A model generated the notes under the pieces. That model did not search any database. It saw only the letters and a program-made list of their open reading frames with translations, and was not told where the DNA came from. A program made the translations under genes and the position numbers. Below, in pieces: positions 24,937 to 32,412 of a stretch of 64,000 nt of DNA. The stretch's first letter is position 1, and each line of letters opens with the position of its first letter. Source of the DNA: Actinomadura sp. GC306 (GTDB lineage: Bacteria; Actinomycetota; Actinomycetes; Streptosporangiales; Streptosporangiaceae); NCBI RefSeq assembly GCF_004348665.1, contig NZ_SMKM01000001.1, positions 62,001 to 126,000 of the forward strand, in the 5' to 3' direction.

Positions 24937-26206
24937 GGAGCATCTCCAATCGTTTGAGGATGACGTCGTGGTGGACGAGGAAGCGCTCCGGCTCCAGCGG
25001 CCCGGCGTCGATTCCCTGCTCCCTGAGCCGGGCGTCGAGCGTCTCGCCGGAGTCGAGCGCGCCGTTCGCGGCCGTCTGAACCGCCCGGTAGGCGTGCTCC
25101 CGCTCGGTGCCGGCCGCCAGCAGGCCGGCCAGCACCGCCGAGCTGTACGCCAGGCCACCGGTCCCGTCGATCGCGCCGCGCATCCGCTCCGGGAAGATGT
25201 CGAGGGCCTCCACCAGGTCCGCGGCGCAGATGGCCTGGTAGTGGGCGACGGTCATCGCGTCCGGCAGGACGACCCGCTCCACCGACGAGTGGGACAGGTC
25301 CCGCTCGTGCCAGAGCGCGACGTTCTCCAGCATCGTGCCCGCGTACCCGCGGAGCAGCCGGGCGAGCCCGACCAGGCGCTCGCTGCCCGTCGGGTTGCGC
25401 TTGTGCGGCATGGCGCTCGACCCCTGGTAACCGGCCGTCCGGCTCTCCTCCACCTCGCGGACCTCGCTGCGCGACAGCAGCCGCACCTCGGTGGCGATCT
25501 GCTCGACGCAGGCGCCGAGCGCCGCCGCCGCCTGCACCAGCTGCGCGTGCCGGTCGCGGGCGACGACCTGGCTGGGCGCGGACTCCGCGCCGAGGCCGAG
25601 CTCCCCGCACACGTACTTCTCGACGAAGGGGTCGATCAGGGCGTAGGTCCCGACGGAGCCGGAGATCGTGCCCACCGCGACCTCGTCCCGCGCTGCGCGC
25701 AGGCGCCGCATCGCCCGGTCGATCGCGAAGGCGAACCCGGCGAGCTTGTGGCCGAACGTCGTGGGCTCCGCGTGCATCCCGTGGGTCCGCCCGATGCACA
25801 CCGTGTCCCAGTGCTCGGCCGCCCGCTCCGCCAGCACCCCGCGGAGCCGCGCCACCGCGTCGAGCAGCAGGTCGCAGGCGCGGGCGAGGGTGTGGCCGAG
25901 GGCCGTGTCGACGAGGTCGTAGCTCGTCATGCCGAGGTGCACCCACCGGGCGGAGTCGTCGGGGATGTCCTCGCAGAAGGCCGTGAGGAAGGAGAGGACC
26001 TCGTGGTCGCGCTCGCGTTCGATCTCCGCCACGCGCTCCGCGGCCGGCACCCGGGCGCCGCGGATGTCCGCCAGCGCCTCCGGCGGGACGCGGCCGAGCA
26101 GTGTCTGCGCCTGGGACGCCAGGAGCTCCACCTTGGCCCAGGTCTCATAGCGGGCCTGGTCCGACCAGAGCTCCGCCATCTCGGGCAATGAATAGCGGGC
26201 TATCAT
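24914..26206 (-). CDS. Adenylosuccinate-lyase-like enzyme of the hydrazine cassette
   Basis: A 430-aa fumarase/aspartase superfamily protein. Catalytic features are intact: GRTHGMHAEPTTFG with the His, and the mobile signature loop SSAMPHKRNPTGSERL with the Ser. It looks like PurB, but its neighbours (acetyltransferase, amidase, glutamine-synthetase-like ligase) match the set in which, from memory, FzmR/KinM-type lyases remove fumarate from N-acetylhydrazinosuccinate to give acetylhydrazine. A true purine enzyme is less likely here. ATG26206 is the first start; the divergent amidase gene and a pair of GTTGAAC repeats lie upstream. Confidence 0.82.
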   Translation of the reverse strand: MIARYSLPEMAELWSDQARYETWAKVELLASQAQTLLGRVPPEALADIRGARVPAAERVAEIERERDHEVLSFLTAFCEDIPDDSARWVHLGMTSYDLVDTALGHTLARACDLLLDAVARLRGVLAERAAEHWDTVCIGRTHGMHAEPTTFGHKLAGFAFAIDRAMRRLRAARDEVAVGTISGSVGTYALIDPFVEKYVCGELGLGAESAPSQVVARDRHAQLVQAAAALGACVEQIATEVRLLSRSEVREVEESRTAGYQGSSAMPHKRNPTGSERLVGLARLLRGYAGTMLENVALWHERDLSHSSVERVVLPDAMTVAHYQAICAADLVEALDIFPERMRGAIDGTGGLAYSSAVLAGLLAAGTEREHAYRAVQTAANGALDSGETLDARLREQGIDAGPLEPERFLVHHDVILKRLEMLRDMGHPA

Positions 26207-26299
26207 CTCCGTCGTCCTTCCGCGGGGACGTGTACAGCGGCTTTCAGTGTCCTCCCCGGATTCTTCCGGACGCCTTTGTTCAGCTGCTTGTTTTCAGCA

Positions 26300-26326
26300 G
26301 TTGAACGCCGCCGTCCAGAGTTGAAC
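26300..26326 (-). promoter_or_regulatory. Paired GTTGAAC direct repeat in the divergent cassette promoter
   Basis: GTTGAAC occurs at 26300-26306 and 26320-26326, 20 bp apart, in the 208-bp gap between the divergent lyase/acetyltransferase and amidase/ligase/ferredoxin operons. It is a candidate SARP binding site that could fire both operons. The rest of the gap shows nothing clear. Confidence 0.45.
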
Positions 26327-26414
26327 GGATTCTTCTCCGAGATTGCTCCATAGGGCTGCGGTCTTGGCGAGCCGTTACTTGCACGAGCTTTGGCGCGTGC
26401 CATGTAGTGGTGAT

Positions 26415-27833
26415 GTGTCAGTTTCAACGGCCACCAGAAATCATCGGCGGAAATGCCGTGGCATTCCCGAGACGAGGGAGCTGTTCCTGCGGGGCCATGC
26501 CACGGTCGCCGAGCATGTGGAGAGCGTCCTCGACGCCATCCGCGAAACGGACGCGGAACTGGGCGCGTTCGTCGCGGTCGCGGGGGACGGCGCGCTGCGC
26601 GAGGCCGAGGCGGCGGACCGGCTCATCGCGGAGCGCGGCGCGGCGGCCTTCCGCGGCCGGCCGCTGCTCGGCGTGCCGGTGTCGGTGAAGGACCTCGTCC
26701 AGACCCGTGACCTCCCGACCCGGCGGGGGTCGCTGCTGCCGAACCCCCGCCCCGCCGCGGACGCCCCCGCCGTCGCCCGCCTCCGCGCGGCGGGGGCGAT
26801 CGTGGTCGGCAAGACCGCCACGTCGGAGTTCGGCTGGAGCGCGAGCACGGTGGGCCGGCTCGCCGGCCCCACCCGCAACCCCTGGGACCGGAGCAGATCG
26901 GCCGGGGGCTCCAGCGGCGGGTCCGCCGCCGCGGTGGCGGCGGGGCTGTGCACCGCGTCGATCGGCACCGACGGCGCGGGGTCGGTCCGCATCCCCGCCG
27001 CGTTCTGCGGCGTGGTCGGGTTCAAGCCGTCCTTCGGCCGGATCCCCTATGTGCCGCCCTGCGCCGATCGCCTGGCGCACGTCGGGCCGCTCGCGCGGAG
27101 CGTGGCCGACGCCGCCGAGCTCACCGCGGTGCTCGCCGGCCCCGACCACCGCGACCCGGACTCGGTGCCCGGCCCGCCCCGGCTCGCGGCACCACCCGTC
27201 CCGCTGCGGATCGGCTGGACCGAGTTCCCCGGGACGTCCGGCGAGGTCCGCCGCGTCACCGAGGGCGCCCTGCCGGTGCTCACCGGGCAGGGGCATCGCG
27301 TCGACCGCATCGAAGTCCCGTTCCCCGACCCGTACGCGGCGCTCGTGGACGTCCTCGCGGTCTCCGAGGCGACCGGCACCGCGCCGGAGGACGAGCCGTG
27401 GTGCGACGAGGGCCGGGCCGCGCTCGTCCGGTACGGGCGTTCCCTGAGCGGCACCGCGGTCGTGCGCGCCGAGGAGACCCGGACGGCACTGCGGGCGGCG
27501 CTCGCCTCGGTGATGGCGGACTACGACCTCCTGGCCATGGCGACCGTCCCCGCCGAGCCGTTCGCCGCCGGCGCGATCGCCCCGGCCTGGGCCGCCGACC
27601 CGGACGACCTGCTCTGGCTGGCCTGGTCGCCCGCCACCTACCCCTTCAACATCACCGGCCAGCCCGCCCTGACCCTGCCCGCCGGCGTCACGTCTAGCGG
27701 GCTCCCGGCCGGGCTGCAGCTGGTGGGCCGGGTCGGCGCCGACGACCTGGTGCTCTCGGCCGCCGCCCGGATCGAGGCGGGACTCGGCCGCGGCGCGGCG
27801 CCCGACCCGGAAACGAAGGAGGAACGATCATGA
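26415..27833 (+). CDS. Amidase (amidase signature family)
   Basis: About 472 aa. The catalytic Ser-cisSer-Lys set is visible: Lys in LLGVPVSVKDLVQ, and the glycine-rich GGSSGGSAAAVAAGL with both serines, followed by DGAGSVRIPAAFCGVVGFKPS. In the hydrazine cassette it may remove the acetyl group from a glutamyl-acetylhydrazide, or hydrolyse glutamine-type amides; the exact step is inferred from neighbours. The start is uncertain: the frame is open from 26343 without a good ribosome site, and GTG26415 is a compromise. The stop overlaps the ligase ATG (ATGA), so translation is coupled. Confidence 0.83.
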   Translation: MSVSTATRNHRRKCRGIPETRELFLRGHATVAEHVESVLDAIRETDAELGAFVAVAGDGALREAEAADRLIAERGAAAFRGRPLLGVPVSVKDLVQTRDLPTRRGSLLPNPRPAADAPAVARLRAAGAIVVGKTATSEFGWSASTVGRLAGPTRNPWDRSRSAGGSSGGSAAAVAAGLCTASIGTDGAGSVRIPAAFCGVVGFKPSFGRIPYVPPCADRLAHVGPLARSVADAAELTAVLAGPDHRDPDSVPGPPRLAAPPVPLRIGWTEFPGTSGEVRRVTEGALPVLTGQGHRVDRIEVPFPDPYAALVDVLAVSEATGTAPEDEPWCDEGRAALVRYGRSLSGTAVVRAEETRTALRAALASVMADYDLLAMATVPAEPFAAGAIAPAWAADPDDLLWLAWSPATYPFNITGQPALTLPAGVTSSGLPAGLQLVGRVGADDLVLSAAARIEAGLGRGAAPDPETKEERS

Positions 27834-29326
27834 AATCCAGGCCATGGTCCCTGCACGGCGAGGAGGGCGGCGTCGGGTCCCCGGCGTTCGTGGCCGAGCA
27901 CGGGCTCTGGGACGACCGCCAGGCCGCCGCCGCCGAGCGGGTCGAGGCGGAACTGGACGAGGTCGACCTCGTCCGGGTCGCGTTCTGCGACCCGCACGGG
28001 CTCGCCCGCTCCAAGACCGTGCCCGCGAACGTCTTCCGCGCCGTGCTGCGCAACGGCATGGACTTCAGCGCCGGGCCGCTGGTCTTCGACACCGGCCACG
28101 CCGTCGCCGTCGACATCCTCGCCGACACCGGCGTGGGGGTCGGCGAGCTGCTCGGCGCGGGCGACTTCGTGCTCGTCCCGGACCCCCGCACGTTCCAGGT
28201 GCTGCCCGGCCCGGGGCCGCGGACCGCCTGGGTGCTCGGGAACGAGTACCTGCGCGACGGCTCCCCGCACCCGCTCGCCTCCCGCGACGTCCTGCGCCGG
28301 GTCTGCGCCCGGTACGCCGAGCACGACCTCGCCGCGGTCATCGGGCTGGAGGTCGAGTGGTACCTCACCCGGCCGACGGGCGGGCCGCCCGGCAACGCGG
28401 GCAACGGCTTCGGCCGGCAGGGGCCCGCCCCGGCGGTGGAGGCCGTGAACCCCGGCTACCAGTTCAACCTGGACGCCCACTACGACTCGGTGGCGGACGT
28501 CGCGGACCCGCTGGCCGCGCTGCTCGTCGCGCTCGGCCTCCCGCTGCGCTCGATGGAGCACGAGTCCGGCCCGGGACAGCTCGAAACCACCTTCGGCCCG
28601 ATGCTGGCCCTGGACGCGGCCGACGCGATGCTGCTCTTCCGCACCCAGGTCAAGCGGTTCTGCCGGCGGCGCGGCACGCACGCCTCCTTCATGACGCTGC
28701 CCCGCCTCGACGGCTTCGACTCCAGCGGCTGGCACCTGCACCAGTCCGTCACGAGCACCAAGACCGGCCGCAACGTGTTCGCCGCCGGCGCCGGCGCGCT
28801 CGACGTGATCTCACCCGAGGGGGAGTCCTACGTCGCGGGCCTGCTGGCGCACGCCCGCGACCTGTGCCTGCCCAGCGTCCCGACCGTGAACGGCTACCGG
28901 CGGCTGGCGCCGGAGTTCTCGCTGTCCCCGACCTCGGTCGACTGGCGCTTCGAGGACCGCACCGCGATGGTGCGGGTGCTCAGCGGCGGCGCCGCGACGC
29001 ACGTCGAGAACCGCATCGGGGAGTCGTGCGCCAACCCGTACCTGTCCATCGCGGCCCAGCTCCACGCGGGCCTGGAGGGGCTGGCCGCCGGGGACCGGCC
29101 CGGCCGGGCCGCGTATCCCGCCCTGCCGGGCTCGCTGCGCGAGGCCCTGGACGCCTTCGCCGCGAGCGGCCCCGCGGAGAGCCTTTTCGGCAAGCCGCTC
29201 AAGACCTGCCTGACGATGCTGAAGGAAAGCGAGGTGTCGCGATTCGAGGAATGGTGTGCGGCGCACCGCCCCGCCACCGGAGAAGTGACCGAATGGGAGC
29301 ACCGCGAATACTTCGGTGCCTACTGA
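27830..29326 (+). CDS. Glutamine-synthetase-like ligase of the hydrazine cassette
   Basis: A 498-aa GS-fold ligase. Metal-site glutamates appear in GLEVEWYL and in HESGPGQLETTF, and the ATP-site motif is GWHLHQS. The region that in true GS reads KRLVPGYEAP and carries NRS here reads RRLAPEFSLSPTSVDWRFEDRT, so the ammonia/glutamate pocket is changed. This suits a ligase joining glutamate to another nitrogen nucleophile. In the kinamycin and fosfazinomycin routes, from memory, this step makes glutamyl-acetylhydrazide. ATG27830 overlaps the amidase stop and has GGAGG upstream. Substrate use is inferred, not shown. Confidence 0.87.
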   Translation: MKSRPWSLHGEEGGVGSPAFVAEHGLWDDRQAAAAERVEAELDEVDLVRVAFCDPHGLARSKTVPANVFRAVLRNGMDFSAGPLVFDTGHAVAVDILADTGVGVGELLGAGDFVLVPDPRTFQVLPGPGPRTAWVLGNEYLRDGSPHPLASRDVLRRVCARYAEHDLAAVIGLEVEWYLTRPTGGPPGNAGNGFGRQGPAPAVEAVNPGYQFNLDAHYDSVADVADPLAALLVALGLPLRSMEHESGPGQLETTFGPMLALDAADAMLLFRTQVKRFCRRRGTHASFMTLPRLDGFDSSGWHLHQSVTSTKTGRNVFAAGAGALDVISPEGESYVAGLLAHARDLCLPSVPTVNGYRRLAPEFSLSPTSVDWRFEDRTAMVRVLSGGAATHVENRIGESCANPYLSIAAQLHAGLEGLAAGDRPGRAAYPALPGSLREALDAFAASGPAESLFGKPLKTCLTMLKESEVSRFEEWCAAHRPATGEVTEWEHREYFGAY

Positions 29327-29369
29327 ACGAACCGCAGCAACCCCACCGGGAAGCCGAGGTGAGCACGAC

Positions 29370-29726
29370 ATGCCATGGGCGAAGGAGACGACCGCCGTGG
29401 CGGACGCCGGGCGCGCCGAGCGGATCGCGCAGCGGTCCCGCGACGCGAACTGGAAGAAGCCGCCGCGCCGCATCGAGACATCGGAATGCATCACGTGCGA
29501 CCTGTGTCGGCGCAACTGCCCGCCCGAGTTCGGGGCGATATTCGACCGGGGGCTCGACGTCGTCATCGTCCCGGAACTGTGCTCGGGCTGCCCGGTCTGC
29601 GTGATGGTCTGCCCGGTCGACTGCATCTACGTGGACGAGGAATGGACGCCCACCCCGGAACAGCTCTGGGACCACGTCGGCCTGACGGCCGGAGGGGGAA
29701 GCGATGACCCTGCCCGCGACGCCTGA
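29370..29726 (+). CDS. Double [4Fe-4S] ferredoxin
   Basis: A 118-aa ferredoxin with two complete cluster motifs, CITCDLCRRNCP and CSGCPVCVMVCPVDC, separated by about 30 residues, plus an N-terminal basic extension (about 1-35). It presumably passes low-potential electrons to an enzyme in the same operon. Its gene overlaps the start of the 627-aa unknown protein by 23 bp, which makes that protein the likely partner. ATG29370 lies 43 bp after the ligase stop. A dedicated reductase was not found in the window. Confidence 0.9.
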   Translation: MPWAKETTAVADAGRAERIAQRSRDANWKKPPRRIETSECITCDLCRRNCPPEFGAIFDRGLDVVIVPELCSGCPVCVMVCPVDCIYVDEEWTPTPEQLWDHVGLTAGGGSDDPARDA

Positions 29727-31587
29727 CGGAAGGCGGTCCCGCAAGGCCGCGCTGGCGGAGGCGCGGCAGAGCCGCCGCCCCAGCAGGCTCGGCCGGCGCG
29801 CGGGGACCGCGGCCGGGCCGGACCACCCGCTGCCGGACGACGCCGGGTTCCCCGGGCTCCTGCGGCGGACCTGGCGGCGGGCGGCCGCCGAACCGGACCT
29901 GTCGTCGGCCATGGACACGCTGCTCACGCTCGCCGGGCACGTCCCGGCGGACGTCCAGCTGCGGGCGCTGCCCGCGGCGGAGGAGTGCGCGCTGAAGGTC
30001 CTGTCCGGCCGGTCGTGGCGGGCACCGGGCCGCGGCGCCGCGCCCGCGCCCGGCGCCCCGGCGGCGTTCCTCGGCGAGATCGGGCTGAACACCAGCGGCC
30101 GCGTCGTCGTGCGCGTCCCCTCGAAGCCGCCGCTGGCGGGGGAGGAGGACCTCGTCGGCGGTGTGCTGCGCGTCCCGTGGACCGACCGCGACCTCGCGCT
30201 CTACCGGGCCGAGCTCGCCGGCGCCGCCGCGCGGCTGCGCGGCTCGGCCGCCGACTGCCGCGCGTGGCTGGCCGCGGCCGGGCCGGACGGCCGCCGGGAC
30301 ATGCTGGAGGACCTGAAGGAGGCGGCCCTCCGGACGGCGCCGTTCGTGCTGTACTCCGGCGACCGCCGGTACACGAACTTCCGCGACCGGAACACGCTGG
30401 CGGGCAAGACGCTGTGGCCCGGCCATCCGGACTGCGCGCTGAGCAGCCTCACGACGGTTCCGCTGGAGCTGTGGTCGGACAGCGACGTCCTGATGGTGGC
30501 GTGCCTCACGCTGCTGGTGCGGTCCGCCGGATTCGCCCGGATCGAGGAGGCCAACGGGACGCAGCTCACGGTCGACCACGTCGCCTCCCTCCTGGAGCGG
30601 ACGCGCGCGGCGTACAACGCGGTCCCCGGCGGCCGCCCGGTGCCGCCCGCCGCCTCGGCCTCGGTGGCCGAACTCGGCGACCTGGCGGCGGCGATCGCCC
30701 GCCGGCGCCGCGAGATCACCGGGCGGGGGGCCCGGCTCTACCGCGAGATCCACGGCCCGCTGATGCACAAGGTCGAGCGGGTCGCCGGCCCGCCCGGCGG
30801 CGAGGCCCGGGAACTGGAGGACGACCTCTGCGGGCGCCTGCGCGAGCGGCTCCCGGTCTCCGGCGGCACCCTCGCGGAACTGGGCGCCTCGCTGGACGCG
30901 TCGCCCGGCTGGCTGGCCGGGCCGCACGGCGCCCACCGGACGGGCCTCGAGTCCCTGGTGCACGAGACCGTCCGCGCGGCGACGGCGGCGTTCGACGCCG
31001 ACTTCGCGATGAGCCGCGGCATGCGGTCGCTGACCGCGCTGACCGCGGCGCTGCGCGCCGGGGACTGGCCCGGGATCACCGCCTGGGATCTGCCGCACTT
31101 CTTCTGCTGCGTGGTGCCCGCGCCGGAGGCCCGGCGGTACTTCGGGGACTCGGCCGCGCGCACGGCCGACGCCGCGTGGGCCATGTCCGCGCGGATGCAG
31201 TACAACTCGTGGCACTTCCTCGCCGGCAACCTCCCGAAGGTCCCCGAGGTCGCGGCCCGGGACTACTTCGTCCCGCCCACGATCCCGGACGTCGCGTACT
31301 ACTCCGACCAGCACCACCACGGCCACGTCGCCGCCAAGGTGCGCTTCACCGTCCGCAGCCCGCAGCCGGTGCGGGTGCTGGACCGGACGTTCGACGGGTT
31401 CGTCGACCTGCGGCTGCTCCGCTGCGAGGGGCTGCCGTACGGGGAGCAGGACCTGCTGGCCGCCGACCGCGTCTCCGGCTTCATCGCGAAGGCCACGGGC
31501 CTCGCGGCGGAGCTCGTCGCGCGCGGCGCGGACATCGAGGTCACCGCCTTCGACAGCCGGTGGCACTGGGACCGCATCGCCGGATGA
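29704..31587 (+). CDS. Large protein of unknown family, partner of the ferredoxin
   Basis: A 627-aa protein with no nucleotide-binding loop, cysteine cluster, signal peptide or clear membrane helix. It is rich in Arg and Ala at the N-terminus (1-60) and well structured afterwards. Possible ligand motifs are WDLPHFFCC, the aromatic run MQYNSWHFLAGNLPK, and the histidine-rich YYSDQHHHGHVAAKVRF near residue 535. ATG29704 has GGAGGGGGA close upstream and overlaps the ferredoxin gene, so the proteins are coupled. I recall a large unannotated protein alongside these genes in diazofluorene clusters but cannot verify it. A metal-dependent redox role, perhaps in nitrogen-nitrogen bond formation, is only a hypothesis. 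A strong palindromic terminator follows. Confidence 0.85.
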   Translation: MTLPATPDGRRSRKAALAEARQSRRPSRLGRRAGTAAGPDHPLPDDAGFPGLLRRTWRRAAAEPDLSSAMDTLLTLAGHVPADVQLRALPAAEECALKVLSGRSWRAPGRGAAPAPGAPAAFLGEIGLNTSGRVVVRVPSKPPLAGEEDLVGGVLRVPWTDRDLALYRAELAGAAARLRGSAADCRAWLAAAGPDGRRDMLEDLKEAALRTAPFVLYSGDRRYTNFRDRNTLAGKTLWPGHPDCALSSLTTVPLELWSDSDVLMVACLTLLVRSAGFARIEEANGTQLTVDHVASLLERTRAAYNAVPGGRPVPPAASASVAELGDLAAAIARRRREITGRGARLYREIHGPLMHKVERVAGPPGGEARELEDDLCGRLRERLPVSGGTLAELGASLDASPGWLAGPHGAHRTGLESLVHETVRAATAAFDADFAMSRGMRSLTALTAALRAGDWPGITAWDLPHFFCCVVPAPEARRYFGDSAARTADAAWAMSARMQYNSWHFLAGNLPKVPEVAARDYFVPPTIPDVAYYSDQHHHGHVAAKVRFTVRSPQPVRVLDRTFDGFVDLRLLRCEGLPYGEQDLLAADRVSGFIAKATGLAAELVARGADIEVTAFDSRWHWDRIAG

Positions 31588-31590
31588 GAG

Positions 31591-31630
31591 ACGCTCGCGG
31601 CCCCCGCCGATCGGCGGGGGCCGCGAGCGT
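31591..31630. terminator. Perfect 40-nt palindrome, bidirectional terminator
   Basis: Two perfectly complementary 20-nt arms (31591-31610 and 31611-31630) meet without a spacer at a central CGATCG. It lies just after the 627-aa protein gene and just before the end of the convergent ABM oxygenase gene, so it should stop transcription from both sides. Confidence 0.85.
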
Positions 31631-31645
31631 TCGCGCACCGGTGGG

Positions 31646-32383
31646 TCAGGCCATCGCGGGCTCCGACGCGGAGCGGCTGTGGACGACGCGGTAGCCGTTC
31701 CAGTCGTGCTCGGTCGTCAGCGAGTTCCGCTTCTCCTGCGTCTTCCGGCGCGCGGCGGGCTGCTCGTCCTCGGCCGTCGCGCGGAACGCGTCGTAGGACT
31801 CCTTGCCGTCCCACTGCGAGTAGACGACGACGAAGTCGTTGTCCCTGCCGACGGTCGAGAGGCCGCCGCGGTCGAGGCCGCGCGACCGGATGCCCCGCAG
31901 CACGCTCTGCGAGCGGTAGCCGGGCGTGTCCACCAGCCAGTCGTGGGACGACCCGACCACGGCGATCAGCTCGTCCTGGTCGGCGGGGTCCACACCGAGG
32001 ACTTCGAGGACCGTGTAGTCCGCGCGGCCGGGGGAGACCTCGGTGACGTCGCCCTGGGACGGGTGGCGCCGGCTCAGCTCGACCTCGGTCTGCATCAGCC
32101 GGACATAGGTGGTGATCTCCTCGAAGACCGGCACCGTGCGGTGCTTGAACTCGGCCCCGGCGTAGCGCGACTCCAGGTCCTCCTTGCCGCGCCACTGGAT
32201 GAAGTTCGCGGTGCCCGGCTGGTCCTCGCCGCGGTGCACGGTGCTGGAGATCCAGCCGGGGAACGCCGCCGTGTCGACGATCGCGCGCATCTCGCTGACC
32301 AGCCGGTCCACCTGCGCGTGCGTCTCCGTCCGGAACAGGTTGACGACCGTCAGGTACCCGTCCTCGGAATTGATGAATGGCAT
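31646..32383 (-). CDS. Two-domain ABM-fold oxygenase, candidate angucycline B-ring cleaving enzyme
   Basis: A 245-aa protein with two antibiotic-biosynthesis-monooxygenase (ferredoxin-like) domains. Domain 1 (about 1-105) has LTVVNLFRTETHAQVDRLV and GTANFIQWRGKEDLESRY; domain 2 (about 120-225) has YTVLEVLGVDPADQDELIAVV and FVVVYSQWDGKESYDAF. Size and double-domain layout fit the AlpJ/JadG/GilOII/FlsG oxygenases, which open the B-ring of dehydrorabelomycin with reduced flavin, as I recall. This is the strongest single hint of an atypical angucycline. ATG32383 starts MPFINSEDGYL. It is the last gene of a minus-strand operon with two flavin monooxygenases, the aromatase and a methyltransferase. 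Confidence 0.78.
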   Translation of the reverse strand: MPFINSEDGYLTVVNLFRTETHAQVDRLVSEMRAIVDTAAFPGWISSTVHRGEDQPGTANFIQWRGKEDLESRYAGAEFKHRTVPVFEEITTYVRLMQTEVELSRRHPSQGDVTEVSPGRADYTVLEVLGVDPADQDELIAVVGSSHDWLVDTPGYRSQSVLRGIRSRGLDRGGLSTVGRDNDFVVVYSQWDGKESYDAFRATAEDEQPAARRKTQEKRNSLTTEHDWNGYRVVHSRSASEPAMA

Positions 32384-32412
32384 GTTCGACCTCACGTTCT
32401 CGGTTGCGGTTG

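Noticed and set aside
24914-26206. Reading the lyase as the housekeeping purine gene purB
   Set aside because: The neighbours are an overlapping acetyltransferase and a divergent amidase/ligase/ferredoxin operon, not purine genes. The cassette context explains it better, though sequence alone does not exclude purB.
28460-28476. GTTCAAC copies inside coding sequence (also near 47250 and 58880)
   Set aside because: These encode Phe-Asn pairs in the ligase, KSbeta and CoA ligase and follow codon use, so they were not counted as operators.
27830-29326. Reading the ligase as ordinary glutamine synthetase for nitrogen assimilation
   Set aside because: The ammonia/glutamate pocket region is changed, and the gene is translationally coupled to an amidase and ferredoxin in a secondary-metabolite cluster.
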